Shown: piece after piece, positions 37,057-45,628 of the stretch | Numbering within the stretch: the first letter of the stretch is position 1 | Layout: each line of letters opens with the position of its first letter | Source: Mucilaginibacter sp. | GTDB taxonomy: Bacteria > Bacteroidota > Bacteroidia > Sphingobacteriales > Sphingobacteriaceae | Direction of reading: 5' to 3' | DNA: 64,000 nt | Assembly: GCA_028288025.1 (NCBI GenBank) | Contig: JAQBOM010000020.1 | Span: 1-64,000 of the forward strand | Translations under genes and position numbers: made by a program | Notes under the pieces: generated by a model | Database searches by the model: none | Seen by the model: only the letters and a program-made list of their open reading frames with translations | Told to the model about the DNA's origin: nothing

Positions 37057-38733
37057 TTATTTCTTCCCGTAACCGGGCCCTTTAATAAATCTGCCTGGCA
37101 AGGCGCCTGTATGCTCTCCGTTTTTTAATACCTGCACTCCGTTTACAAATACATCAGCTACGCCGGTTGCATATTGGTGCGGATTAGAATAGGTAGCATG
37201 ATCCCGCACCTTTTGAGGATCAAATATCACCACGTCTGCATAATAGCCCGTCAGCAATGCACCCCGTTTTTTTAGTTTTAGATTTTTTGCCGGCAGATAA
37301 GCCAGCTTGCTGATAGCATCGGGTAAAGTAATAACTTTGTCGTCCCGGGTATATTGGCCCAGTACCCGGATGAAATTACCGTAAGCCCTGGGATGGGGGT
37401 TCGACTTCAAAAATACCCCCGAATTGGCGAACGACCCTTCATCCGACCCAAAACTCACCCATGGTAATGCCACTTGCTTTTTAACATTATCCTCGCTCAT
37501 TAAAAAATAGGCAACCCCAATCCGTGTGCTGTCCTGCACGATCAGGTCCATCGCAGTTTCCTCCGGCGATTTCTTCCTGATCTTTGCCACCTCTGCCAAT
37601 GTTTTACCGGTATACTTTTTCAGCGAATCTTGTTTAAATGACAATAGTAAAACCTTATCGGGCGAACCGGCGCCATAGTAAAGATTTTCCCAAGTGGTGG
37701 CGTTTGTGTTCATGGCTTTTGCCATTTGCGCACGGATCACCGGGTTGTGCAGCCTTTGCCATAATTTACCAAAACCACCGTCCTGCAGCGATGGCGGAAA
37801 GGATGCAGTAAGTCCGGTAGCCCCGGCAAGGTAGGTGTACATATCTGCCGTAATATCCAGTCCCTGCTTACGTGCGGTTTCAACCTGGCGTATAACACTG
37901 TCCATTTTGTGCCAGTTATCTTTGCCGGCTGCTTTTAAGTGATATATCTCCGCATGTATGTGGGCTTCTCTGGCTATCGTAATTAATTCGCCCACCGCTT
38001 CGTTTAGTTTATTTCCTTCGCTGCGCATATGTGAAATATATGAGCCGCCGTAGGCAGATGCTGTTTTGCATAAAGCGATAAGTTCGTCGGTTTTAGCAAA
38101 AAAATCGGGTGGATAAATAAGAGACGAGCCTACGCCCATTGCCCCCTCCTGCATGGCTTGTTTTACCAGCAGCTGCATTTTTTCGAGCTCTGCAGGTGTT
38201 GGTTGGCGGTTATATTCGCCAATTACATTTGTACGTACTGTACCCGCGCCTATAAAGGAGGCTATGTTACATGACATGCCCTTTTTTTCCATGTAGTTGA
38301 GGTACTCCCCAAGCGTGTTCCAGGCAACCTTAAAGTGAATATCACCCTGATCTTTACTCATTTCAGCTTTCATTTTCGGGTTAAGCGGCCCCATGCTGCT
38401 CCCCTCGCCCATTACTTCAAGCGTTACGCCCTGCCTGATATCGCTTTGCGAGCGGCCATCCTGTATCAGGCTTTCGTTCGCCCAGCTCAGCATGTTGATA
38501 AAGCCAGGGGCAACCGCCATGTCATGTGCGTCAATTTCTTCTTTAGCCGAGTTAGCAGGCAGGTTCCCTATTTCGGCTATGGTATCGGCGTTAATAGCTA
38601 CATCGGCTTTATAAGGATTGCCGCCTCTGCCATCATATACAAGGCCGTTGCGGATAATTTTGTCGTATTGTTTTTTGTTTGAACAGCCTGCCGCTGAAAT
38701 GAGGATGACAAGGGCTAAATAGTAATCGCGCAT
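37057..38733 (-). CDS. D-aminoacylase-like amidohydrolase lipoprotein with altered metal site
   Basis: A 558-residue exported protein: short signal ending SAAGC (lipobox, Cys17). The rest is an amidohydrolase of the N-acyl-D-amino-acid deacylase type: IIRNGLVYDGRGGNP, APGFIN, DIRQGVTLEVMGEG, SHMRSEGN near 228, EIYHLKAAG near 258, the SFGSDEGSF aspartate near 430, and the C-terminal ATGVADVFVNGVQVL. Where the family has HxH after PGFID, this protein has NMLSWANES, and the metal-bridging Cys region is changed to Glu (GEGSSMG). Two His and the Asp are kept. It is divergent from the esterase gene. An active enzyme with an unusual metal site, or a family branch with another activity, is possible. 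Confidence 0.82.
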   Translation of the reverse strand: MRDYYLALVILISAAGCSNKKQYDKIIRNGLVYDGRGGNPYKADVAINADTIAEIGNLPANSAKEEIDAHDMAVAPGFINMLSWANESLIQDGRSQSDIRQGVTLEVMGEGSSMGPLNPKMKAEMSKDQGDIHFKVAWNTLGEYLNYMEKKGMSCNIASFIGAGTVRTNVIGEYNRQPTPAELEKMQLLVKQAMQEGAMGVGSSLIYPPDFFAKTDELIALCKTASAYGGSYISHMRSEGNKLNEAVGELITIAREAHIHAEIYHLKAAGKDNWHKMDSVIRQVETARKQGLDITADMYTYLAGATGLTASFPPSLQDGGFGKLWQRLHNPVIRAQMAKAMNTNATTWENLYYGAGSPDKVLLLSFKQDSLKKYTGKTLAEVAKIRKKSPEETAMDLIVQDSTRIGVAYFLMSEDNVKKQVALPWVSFGSDEGSFANSGVFLKSNPHPRAYGNFIRVLGQYTRDDKVITLPDAISKLAYLPAKNLKLKKRGALLTGYYADVVIFDPQKVRDHATYSNPHQYATGVADVFVNGVQVLKNGEHTGALPGRFIKGPGYGKK

Positions 38734-38817
38734 AATGGGTTGGGTTGACAGGTTAAATATAGCTTTTTATCCGATTGTTGATTTGTTCGTGGGCTGTAAA
38801 TCCTCAATATACTTTAC

Positions 38818-38825
38818 TATTTTTG
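38818..38825 (+). promoter_or_regulatory. -7 box TATTTTTG before the esterase gene
   Basis: TATTTTTG fits TAnnTTTG and lies 23 bases before ATG 38849. The -33 element is weak (TG at 38795-38796, 21 bases upstream). Confidence 0.35.
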
Positions 38826-38848
38826 ATGACCAAACTAACCTAACTAAT

Positions 38849-40435
38849 ATGAAGACTTTTTTCTTATTCGTTCTCCCCGCACTATTTTTCTTAACGCCTG
38901 CCATTGCGCAACAAAACAGCCCGCAGGTTAAAATCAATAATGGAACGCTCCGGGGCACATACAATACGGCGACTGGCATCCGCAGTTTTAAAGGTATCCC
39001 CTTTGCAGCACCGCCTGTAGGCGATCTGCGTTGGAAAGAGCCACAACCTGTCGGCGACTGGACAGGCGTACGCAAAGCCGATCATTTTGGCCACATGCCC
39101 ATGCAGAAAAGGGTGTTTGCCGATATGGTTTTTCGCGCCGATACAACGAGTGAAGATTGCTTATACCTGAACGTGTGGACGCCTGCAAAATCATCAGCGC
39201 AAAAATTGCCCGTACTTGTTTACTTTTATGGCGGCGGTTTTGTCGGCGGCGACGGATCAGAGCTTCGTTATGACGGTGAAAGCATGGCGCAAAAAGGCAT
39301 AGTTACCCTTACGGTGAATTACCGGCTTGGCGTATTCGGCTTCTTGTCGCACCCTGAATTAACGCAGGAATCCCCGCACCACGCTTCGGGAAATTATGGG
39401 CTGATGGATCAAAGCGCTGCATTACGCTGGGTACAAAAAAATATCGCCGCTTTTGGTGGCGATCCAAACCGGGTAACGATAGCCGGCGAATCCGCAGGCT
39501 CTATCTCGGTATCAGCCCAAATGGTATCGCCATTATCAAAACACCTGATCGCAGGCGCTATCGGCGAAAGCGGCGCGATGATCAAGCCGACCCTTCCTGC
39601 CATTCCACTTGCGGACGGCGAAAAAAAAGGACTTGCTTTTGCTGAGAAGGCGGGTGCAAAGTCATTGGCCGAACTGCGTGCCATGTCTGCTGCGCAGGTA
39701 CTTGATGCCGCTGCCAAACCAGGCGCGTTTGGTGCCAGTCCAACTGTAGACGGGTACTTTTTAACCGACTTCCCGAAGAAGACCTTTGAGGCTGGTGAGC
39801 AGGCGCATGTCCCGCTGCTGGTTGGCTGGAATTCTGCCGAAGTTCCCTTCCGGGCTTTCATGGGCGGCGATGCGCCGACACCGGAGAACTATGCTAAAAA
39901 AATAAAACAGCAATTCGGCGATAATGCAGATGAGCTTTTAAAGCTGTATCCCGGCAATACACAAGAAGAAGTAATTACCTCAAGCACAGCTTTGGCGAGC
40001 GCCAGGTTTATCACTTACAGTACCTGGAAATGGGCCGACCTGCAGGCCAAAACCGGCGGCCAGCCTGTTTACCTGTATGTGTTTTCGACCCCGAGACCGC
40101 CTATGGTGAATGAGAAACCGGCGCAGGATAATAACGCTATTAAATCAATGATCGGTGCATCACACGCATCCGAAATAGAGTTTGCAATGGGTAACCTGGT
40201 AACCAACAAGGTTTATGCCTGGACACCCGACGATTATAAAGTTTCGGCTACTATGGAAAACTACTTCGCCAATTTCATCAAGACCGGCAATCCCAACGGC
40301 CCCGGCTTACCAAAATGGACGCCAAACACCAATGGCAGCGCCGTCAATTTTATGAATATTGATGTGAATACCCGCCTGCAGCATGAGAACGACAGGGCAA
40401 GATATTTGTTTTGGGACAAGTTTTATTCGAAATGA
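38849..40435 (+). CDS. Exported type B carboxylesterase
   Basis: A 528-residue secreted esterase of the carboxylesterase/para-nitrobenzyl esterase family. Signal peptide MKTFFLFVLPALFFLTPAIA, then FKGIPFAAPPVGDLRWKEPQP, the EDCLYLNVWTP signature near 102-112, the oxyanion YGGGFVGG near 126-134, nucleophile Ser215 in AGESAGS, and the catalytic His in ASHASEIEFAMGN near 430. Two extra N-terminal frames upstream of ATG 38849 are ignored because they precede the signal peptide. Substrate unknown; probably short acyl esters. Confidence 0.93.
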   Translation: MKTFFLFVLPALFFLTPAIAQQNSPQVKINNGTLRGTYNTATGIRSFKGIPFAAPPVGDLRWKEPQPVGDWTGVRKADHFGHMPMQKRVFADMVFRADTTSEDCLYLNVWTPAKSSAQKLPVLVYFYGGGFVGGDGSELRYDGESMAQKGIVTLTVNYRLGVFGFLSHPELTQESPHHASGNYGLMDQSAALRWVQKNIAAFGGDPNRVTIAGESAGSISVSAQMVSPLSKHLIAGAIGESGAMIKPTLPAIPLADGEKKGLAFAEKAGAKSLAELRAMSAAQVLDAAAKPGAFGASPTVDGYFLTDFPKKTFEAGEQAHVPLLVGWNSAEVPFRAFMGGDAPTPENYAKKIKQQFGDNADELLKLYPGNTQEEVITSSTALASARFITYSTWKWADLQAKTGGQPVYLYVFSTPRPPMVNEKPAQDNNAIKSMIGASHASEIEFAMGNLVTNKVYAWTPDDYKVSATMENYFANFIKTGNPNGPGLPKWTPNTNGSAVNFMNIDVNTRLQHENDRARYLFWDKFYSK

Positions 40436-40452
40436 GTTGATGGAACCCAGAG

Positions 40453-40533
40453 AGACTTACGAAATTTTCAAACGGCGACGCCCTCAACGAGGCCTTTAAA
40501 AACAAATCGCTACGAGTTAAACTTCGTAAGTCT
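40453..40533. repeat. 81-bp element with perfect 11-bp terminal inverted repeats
   Basis: Ends are agacttacgaa (40453-40463) and ttcgtaagtct (40523-40533). The interior holds acggcgacgccctcaacgagg, related to the cores near 1640 and 29650. A miniature dispersed element; no target-site duplication is evident. Confidence 0.6.
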
Positions 40534-40542
40534 GGTATATAG

Positions 40543-41061
40543 TCAATTATTTGCCGGCAACGAAATTCCCAATTGGTAAAGTATAGTTGTTTCCGACTGG
40601 ATCGATCTGTGAGCGATAATTTTCCCATCTTTATTAAAGGTAAAAATATCGGCGTCCGGCGCCTTGAACGATTTCATTGTTGGCGGGATGTCCCTGAATT
40701 GGCTTTTAAAAGTTCCGCTCCAATCGCCGGTTACCACCACGGAATTGCTATCTGCATAAGCATGTAAATTATCAATCCTGAAGTCAGGAAAAGATCTCAC
40801 AAATAGTTTCATATATGCTTTTGTTGAATCCAGATTTTTGGTGGTTTTTGATTCGCCATTGCCATACTCTATAAAATCTGCCGTGCAATCCTTATACGCC
40901 GAATCTACTTCGCCCCTGCCCAGCGCACGGTCGGCTTTTAAAGCAACTTGTTTATTTCTTTCGGATATTGAAGAATAGTCATTTCTATCAGCGTTTGATT
41001 TGTTCTTGCAAGCGTAAAGAAAACAGGCAGCAATTGCCATAGCGGTGATAATTTTTTTCAT
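40543..41061 (-). CDS. SnoaL/NTF2-like lipoprotein
   Basis: A 172-residue lipoprotein (signal ending LYAC, Cys18). The mature part is a SnoaL-type ester cyclase/NTF2-like cone: ALGRGEVDSAYKDCTADFIEYGNG, MKLFVRSFPDFRIDNLHAYADSNSVVVTGDWSG and the final DADIFTFNKDGKIIAHR. Such proteins bind small ligands; few are true cyclases. It stands alone, convergent with the esterase, and the ligand is unknown. Confidence 0.82.
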   Translation of the reverse strand: MKKIITAMAIAACFLYACKNKSNADRNDYSSISERNKQVALKADRALGRGEVDSAYKDCTADFIEYGNGESKTTKNLDSTKAYMKLFVRSFPDFRIDNLHAYADSNSVVVTGDWSGTFKSQFRDIPPTMKSFKAPDADIFTFNKDGKIIAHRSIQSETTILYQLGISLPANN

Positions 41062-41239
41062 GATCTTAGTTTAGTTTGATTATAAAATTATTAATTAAAT
41101 TATATATACCACGGTATGAACAAATTAAGGCAGGGATTGTGTTTTCTGATGATGAGAAACTGGCAAGACCAAAATATCCGGACAATTTTACTTTAATTTA
41201 AAAATAACAATCAATGAACACCTTCGTAATACCTGCTTT

Positions 41240-41881
41240 ATGAGTGATTTTAAATTAACCGGGGGAGACAACAGGCGCTCGTTCCTAAAAAAAATTGCTG
41301 TAGCATCAGTCACAATCGCTGCCGTGGATATTGTTTCGGTGGCCAAGGGTATCCGGCTATTCAAACTACACCGAATGATGAGCATCCCTAGTACAGGCGG
41401 GTTACCCGCTGGGGACAAACAAATATAACGGAGCCCGATCCACAACGCTATGATATTGCCTGGTGGCGTAAGCAGTGGAAGCGCACACGTGTACAGGGAG
41501 TGATCGACCGCCGCTTTGGCCAGGATAATTTACCCGATCATGGTGACGTGCTGGCAAACCTTATCCGCGGGGCCGCAAAAGACAATATTCCGCTAAAAGT
41601 AGAGAGTGCGGGTGTGATCGACTGTCACCTGTACGCCCAGCCGGGCCGGTTGATTATGCATTTGGTTAATCTTACCAATGCCGCCGCCTGGCGCCAGCCG
41701 ATACATGAGCTTATTCCCAATTGGCCCGCTTAAAGTAAACGTCAAATTGCCGGCTGGCGCAAGCGGCAAAAGCTTGCGTTTGCTTGTTGCTGACCACAAT
41801 GCTTCCGTATCGGTAAATAACGGTTGGGCTAATTTTGAAGTTAAGTCGGTTGCGGATCACGAAGTGGTGGTTTTGACTTAA
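41240..41881 (+). pseudogene. Decayed glycoside-hydrolase gene (beta-galactosidase/GH-like, Tat-exported)
   Basis: Three frame fragments read as the ends of one enzyme. 41240 onward gives a Tat signal (NRRSFLKKIAVASVTIAAVDI). Frame 1 from about 41375 gives TPNDEHP, a TAG stop at 41389-41391, then YRRVTRWGQTNITEPDPQRYDIAWWRKQWKRTRVQGV, which is typical of the start of a large hydrolase. It jumps directly to a C-terminal stretch (DRRFGQDNLPDHGDVLANLIRGAA, LIMHLVNLTNAAAWRQPIHELIP), then shifts frame again at about 41712 into IGPLKVNVKLPAG. So there is one frameshift, one stop, a large internal deletion and another +1 shift. A hairpin terminator follows. The exact family is my inference. Confidence 0.75.
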
Positions 41882-41892
41882 ATAAATACCTA

Positions 41893-41929
41893 CAAAAAAA
41901 GCCGTTAACTGAAAAGTTAACGGCTTTTA
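41893..41929. terminator. Hairpin terminator after the pseudogene
   Basis: aaaaaaagccgttaac, loop tgaaaa, gttaacggctttt: 11-bp stem with T run on the plus strand and A run before it. The stem word resembles the tRNA-Leu terminator at 45589-45619. Confidence 0.8.
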
Positions 41930-42062
41930 AACAGTGCGGAACCTGTGCAGGAGTTAGAACATCTTGAAGATATTTTATTGATAATCAGAGAAATATATAA
42001 GTCGAAAATGAGTAGTATTTTAGTTGCTAATTACTGTATTTAACTAGTATTAAGTTAATAGT

Positions 42063-42134
42063 ACTAAGTCTTGAGTCAAAAGTTAGATTTATGCTTTTTT
42101 GGCATAGAACTTAAGACTTTCGACTTCAGACTAA
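42063..42134. repeat. Word dyad downstream of the PD-(D/E)XK gene
   Basis: Left arm words aagtcttgagtcaaaagttaga answer taagactttcgacttcagact on the right, imperfectly. The 41882-42188 spacer holds this dyad and the terminator; apart from them I see nothing. Confidence 0.5.
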
Positions 42135-42188
42135 CCGTCGCTACACAAATAACATAACACTAGAATCTAATTGAATTGTCATAATAAT

Positions 42189-44531
42189 TCAGTCTATTGT
42201 TAAGCTGTCAAAGAAATCAGTTTCAAGTCGGCCGGCTAATACTGAATAAGGATAGTGACCACGACCGATATCTTGACCAATGATTACGGTTCCGCGGTAC
42301 TCTCCTATGTCTTCACCGGCAACAATACGGTTTAATATATCGTTACGATCCACTTTAGTAATATTTTGATAAGGATAGCCGATAATCGCATATTTCCGTC
42401 TTGCCGGTCCGCATGACATCAACATCCAATTATGATCTTTGGGCGCCTTTCCTTTTCGTACCATATTTTTGAGTTTTTCAAACTCTTGCTCAAACTTCCT
42501 TTGATCATCTTCAGGTGCGTTCAATAGCGCATAGGACGACTGTACCCACATTTGACCTTTGCCGGTATCTATCTTATTCAATAAATCAGACCAAAACTTT
42601 GTCATTTTTAATTGTGGTTTTTTTACGCTTACGCCACGGCTTTTCCCAATAATATACGGATCAATTTCTTTTGATTTTAAAGTTAAATTAAGATGATAGC
42701 TGCCGTCATACTCGGTCTCACCGATATTAAACCCATTATCTAAATAAAAAGCAAAAAGATCCATTTCATCACCATGAAATTCCATGTGCGCTTCAAACTC
42801 ACGGCGACGTGACAGGTAATGTATTTTTTGCGCTTCTAAAGGCAGCAATTCAAAAATAATCTCCAAGTCTTTAACACTAATTGAAGGTGCAAGCTCCTCC
42901 AAACTGTGCTCAGCAAGTCCGGCTCCAATCAGTTTTTTGAGATTACACCCTATACCACCTAAATTGGATAGCGTAACACCAAGCGGCACATAGTATTTGA
43001 TTTTTGAGGAATCGATCTCATTTATAACTCCCCGTTTGGTTTTAAAATGATGCAACTGCTGGTTACTTTTTAGGTAATTCTGAAAACGAATAGCTTGTTC
43101 CGAAGGATCAACCACAAGTTCTTTCAAGGTTTTTGCCAATCTGTCTGTTGCGCCGCGACGTGCAGGCGGTGTAATTGTGCCTGATTTGGCTTCTATAATT
43201 ATGGCAAAGTCACTTATAAGTAATACTAAGTCGTTTTCATAGTCTTTTTTGCTTATCGGGTCGCGCCACATACTCCCTGACAACAAGGTGCCAGTTGGAA
43301 AAGCCGATGCAAAAAGTTTTTCAAGATTATCCTCCAAATATTTACCTTTAGCTTTTAGGTAACTATCCCGAAGCTGCTGATCACGAGCAATGAACCCTTC
43401 CAGCAAATCGACACCAAGATGAAAAAACAGGAAATTCATTGCTGAAAAATAACCACCGTCCTCCACTTTAATGAATGGCTTTTGATGGACCGGGTTGTTT
43501 AAAAAAATGTGATCCCTGTCATAATCTTTCAAATCTTCAAAATTCAAAGAAAGATCATCAAAAATCTTCCTCAAAACTTCATCGTCACCCTCATATTTCC
43601 CCAATTTCTTAAAGTCGTCGAAGCTGAACGTGAATAACTTTGGTAGATATAAATCGGCGTGCGAGAACAAAAAGAAAGACAGCATTTTGATATTCCTTCC
43701 CGATTGCTGCCAGATTTGTTTTTTAACCTCGTCGCTTTGCCGATCGACTTCGGGGAACGCTTTTTCGTATCGCTCAAAAACGTCCAAATAATTTTTAACC
43801 TTTAAGCTGCGCAATTTATTCAAATGTTCGTTTAAACGCTCATTGGTCAATGACACCGAATTGAATAAAATATCGAGTAGTTGGATCGGATCAATACCAA
43901 TTTTTTGGCTGAAATCATTTCTTACCAAGTTAGCCAAGTCATAGGATACTTCACGCATTTGAGGTTCATACGCCCAATTGCGCACGGCTAAGGTATGGGT
44001 CATCATTTCCATACGTAAGGTGGCGGCATGTAATTCCTGTTCAGTTTTTACAGCATTAGCTAGTTGAAAATAACGATAAGACTGATTTCTATTTAGCGTT
44101 TGTAACAACTCATAAAATTCCCGGCTCTTTTCGACTAATGGTTGAGGTGAATATGATCGTGGCTGAAATAAGGCAAGCGCCTGCAAAACTTCTATGTAAA
44201 AAGGCGGAAAATCATCATAGCCTTCGATGGCTTCCCTGTCAATACCTTCCTGACTGGCGAGAAAGTAAAAAACAGAATATGATAAAAGATACAGCGCATC
44301 ATACTCTTTGAGATAATCGACCAGCCTTAAATAATCGGCTTCAAAATTTTCAGTCGCATTTTTACCCATTTCCAGAATTACCTTTAAACGAGTTTCAAAT
44401 GGCATGTCCTCAGGAAATATGTTTCCAATTTCAACCATGTCGTGTTTAATAACCTCGTAAGGCTTTGGTCTACTTGTTTTAGGTTTTTTTTGAAGTTTAT
44501 GTTTTTTCTTTCTGAAGCGACTGACAGGCAT
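42189..44531 (-). CDS. Large protein with a PD-(D/E)XK nuclease-like core, unknown function
   Basis: A 780-residue protein without signal peptide, not recognised as a whole. The first 360 residues are helical (repeat-like segments such as YEVIKHDMVEIGN, LLDILFNSVSLTNERLNEHLNKLRSLK). Residues 400-465 look like a restriction-fold catalytic core: a Glu in KGKYLEDNLEKLF, Asp in KDYENDLVLLI and the E-x-K pair in FAIIIEAKSGTI, as in NERD and other PD-(D/E)XK nucleases. The C-terminal 250 residues have strand-rich segments and end YSVLAGRLETDFFDSLTID. The N-terminus is very basic. It sits between a dead gene and a tRNA-bounded toxin module, so a defence or mobile-element role is a guess. Confidence 0.65.
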   Translation of the reverse strand: MPVSRFRKKKHKLQKKPKTSRPKPYEVIKHDMVEIGNIFPEDMPFETRLKVILEMGKNATENFEADYLRLVDYLKEYDALYLLSYSVFYFLASQEGIDREAIEGYDDFPPFYIEVLQALALFQPRSYSPQPLVEKSREFYELLQTLNRNQSYRYFQLANAVKTEQELHAATLRMEMMTHTLAVRNWAYEPQMREVSYDLANLVRNDFSQKIGIDPIQLLDILFNSVSLTNERLNEHLNKLRSLKVKNYLDVFERYEKAFPEVDRQSDEVKKQIWQQSGRNIKMLSFFLFSHADLYLPKLFTFSFDDFKKLGKYEGDDEVLRKIFDDLSLNFEDLKDYDRDHIFLNNPVHQKPFIKVEDGGYFSAMNFLFFHLGVDLLEGFIARDQQLRDSYLKAKGKYLEDNLEKLFASAFPTGTLLSGSMWRDPISKKDYENDLVLLISDFAIIIEAKSGTITPPARRGATDRLAKTLKELVVDPSEQAIRFQNYLKSNQQLHHFKTKRGVINEIDSSKIKYYVPLGVTLSNLGGIGCNLKKLIGAGLAEHSLEELAPSISVKDLEIIFELLPLEAQKIHYLSRRREFEAHMEFHGDEMDLFAFYLDNGFNIGETEYDGSYHLNLTLKSKEIDPYIIGKSRGVSVKKPQLKMTKFWSDLLNKIDTGKGQMWVQSSYALLNAPEDDQRKFEQEFEKLKNMVRKGKAPKDHNWMLMSCGPARRKYAIIGYPYQNITKVDRNDILNRIVAGEDIGEYRGTVIIGQDIGRGHYPYSVLAGRLETDFFDSLTID

Positions 44532-44619
44532 AGATTTTTATTTTAAACTTACTCATTTATTCGTTGATATAAAACTTACGAACGCTCTGTCATGGTGATG
44601 TTTTCATCTATAGAGGTTA

Positions 44620-44800
44620 CTATTCTACAACACATTTTATATATTATCGCAAAAAAACAGACGTTAAAAACTTATCAGAATATTGATACTGACGAATTAA
44701 GAGTTATTAAATTTAATCGCCGAACTCATTGTAGAAATTATTATTAAAGAAACCAATGAAGGCGATTATGAAAGGGAGGTTATGGTCAGTTAGGTGTTCT
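44620..44800 (+). pseudogene. Frameshifted remnant of a small helical ORF
   Basis: One frame reads KKQTLKTYQNIDTDELR; after a one-base shift near 44706 a second frame continues LLNLIAELIVEIIIKETNEGDYEREVMVS and a stop at about 44792. The joined sequence looks like a small acidic helical protein, and no start codon remains. Together with the terminator and tRNA fragment it fills the 44532-44944 gap, which has no intact gene. Confidence 0.35.
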
Positions 44801-44857
44801 AATCCCATGTAATTGTCGCGGAAATGCATTTATTAAATTACTGATAATCAGCATAAA

Positions 44858-44891
44858 ATAAAAAATGGGAATGGTATTCAAACCATTCCCA
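44858..44891 (-). terminator. Terminator next to the tRNA-Leu fragment
   Basis: On the minus strand tgggaatggt, loop, accattccca followed by a T run (A's at 44858-44865). It stands at the same distance from the tRNA 3' fragment as the terminator of the complete tRNA, so it was probably the original terminator of this tRNA gene. Confidence 0.8.
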
Positions 44892-44892
44892 G

Positions 44893-44937
44893 TTGTGCGG
44901 GAGAAGGGACTCGAACCCCCACGCCGTGAAGCGCCAG
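44893..44937 (-). repeat. 45-bp duplicate of the tRNA-Leu 3' end (attachment-site-like)
   Basis: 44893-44937 is identical to 45626-45670, the 3' 42 bases of tRNA-Leu(UAG) plus three flanking bases. It starts at the 3' strand of the anticodon stem. A direct repeat of a tRNA 3' end is the mark left by site-specific integration at a tRNA gene. The 688 bases between the copies contain only the toxin module. Confidence 0.85.
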
Positions 44938-44944
44938 TAACCAA

Positions 44945-45094
44945 TCAGCTATTAGGTTTTAGCCTGTTTTTGTTTAGATAAGCAGTTAACTGCTCAAAGT
45001 TCATCCCCTGAATATCTTTTGTTATTTTATCTTTAATATCCCGAAAGGTTTTAACGGTATCAAAATCCTTTATTTTTTTATCTTTCGTTTTCAT
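44945..45094 (-). CDS. Tiny partner protein of the PIN toxin, candidate antitoxin
   Basis: A 49-residue basic helical protein: it begins MKTKDKKIKDFDTVKTFRD, continues with DIKDKITKDIQGMNFEQL and ends AYLNKNRLKPNS. Its ATG (45094) lies inside the end of the PIN gene, overlapping by 17 bases, so the two are translationally coupled. The phrase TVKTFRDIKDKI...MNFEQL resembles the short antitoxin-like proteins found next to PIN genes in Bacteroidota; it has no recognisable DNA-binding motif. Antitoxin function is inference from context. The stop codon is 8 bases from the duplicated tRNA end. Confidence 0.65.
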   Translation of the reverse strand: MKTKDKKIKDFDTVKTFRDIKDKITKDIQGMNFEQLTAYLNKNRLKPNS

Positions 45095-45545
45095 TGCCGA
45101 CAATTTCTTTAGGTGAACGTATTTCCAATGTTGAATATCCTAAACGTAAATTTACGGAATTATAACCCCGAATACGATAAACGTTTACAATATGTTTAAA
45201 ATTCCAACTTACCAGTATATCGACTTTGTTTAATGTTGCCACCGCAATATGGATACAATCGTCCAAACTTGTCGGGCCAACTACTTTTTCATCGATATAA
45301 GTTTGTGCCAGGACTAGTGCTTGTGGCGTCACTTTGATGAGCTGTTTATAATCGTTTGCTATGTTTGTAAAAAACTGTTGAACTTTAGCTGGGGCTCTTG
45401 TCAATTCGCTTTCGGTCAAATTCGAATAAACACATAGAATTTGCCCTAAATTAACCTTCTCAAAAAGTAATGTGGTTTCTTCTTCAAACTCGGTATCAAA
45501 CATTCCTCCAAAAACGGAAGTATCAAAATAAAAGCGTTGGGTCAT
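45078..45545 (-). CDS. PIN-domain ribonuclease, VapC-like toxin
   Basis: A 155-residue PIN protein. The acidic active-site residues are visible: Asp8 in YFDTSVFGG, Glu in LTESELTRAP near 45, the double Asp in TSLDDCIHIAVA near 98, and VSWNFKHIV near 115, the family's last strand. VapC-type PIN proteins cut tRNA or rRNA and are neutralised by a cognate partner. Toxin comes first and the tiny partner second, the reverse of the usual order. The pair is enclosed by a tRNA-Leu and a copy of its 3' end. A TAAATTTG box (45550-45557) lies 4 bases before the ATG. Confidence 0.85.
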   Translation of the reverse strand: MTQRFYFDTSVFGGMFDTEFEEETTLLFEKVNLGQILCVYSNLTESELTRAPAKVQQFFTNIANDYKQLIKVTPQALVLAQTYIDEKVVGPTSLDDCIHIAVATLNKVDILVSWNFKHIVNVYRIRGYNSVNLRLGYSTLEIRSPKEIVGNENER

Positions 45546-45549
45546 TTCA

Positions 45550-45557
45550 CAAATTTA
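45550..45557 (-). promoter_or_regulatory. -7 box TAAATTTG before the PIN gene
   Basis: Minus-strand TAAATTTG fits TAnnTTTG and ends 4 bases from the start codon; TTA lies 20 bases upstream in place of TTG. Start of transcription is predicted at or next to the ATG. Confidence 0.45.
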
Positions 45558-45588
45558 CTTTTCTGATTTGATAATTGTAAGATAAAAC

Positions 45589-45619
45589 AATAGCCGCTAA
45601 CTTATAGTTAACGGCTATT
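45589..45619 (-). terminator. Terminator of tRNA-Leu(UAG)
   Basis: aatagccgttaac, loop, gttagcggctatt on the minus strand, one G-U, followed by tgttttatctt. It separates the tRNA from the toxin module. Confidence 0.75.
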
Positions 45620-45628
45620 ACAATATTG

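Noticed and set aside
39409..39861. 150-codon minus-strand frame in the esterase gene
   Set aside because: Shadow of the esterase coding sequence with Ala/Ser bias.
41929..41960. Sequence after the 41.9 kb terminator (aacagtgcggaacctgtgcagg) resembling another tRNA-Leu 3' fragment
   Set aside because: Only a few bases match and they need gaps; it is not good enough to claim a third attachment-like copy.
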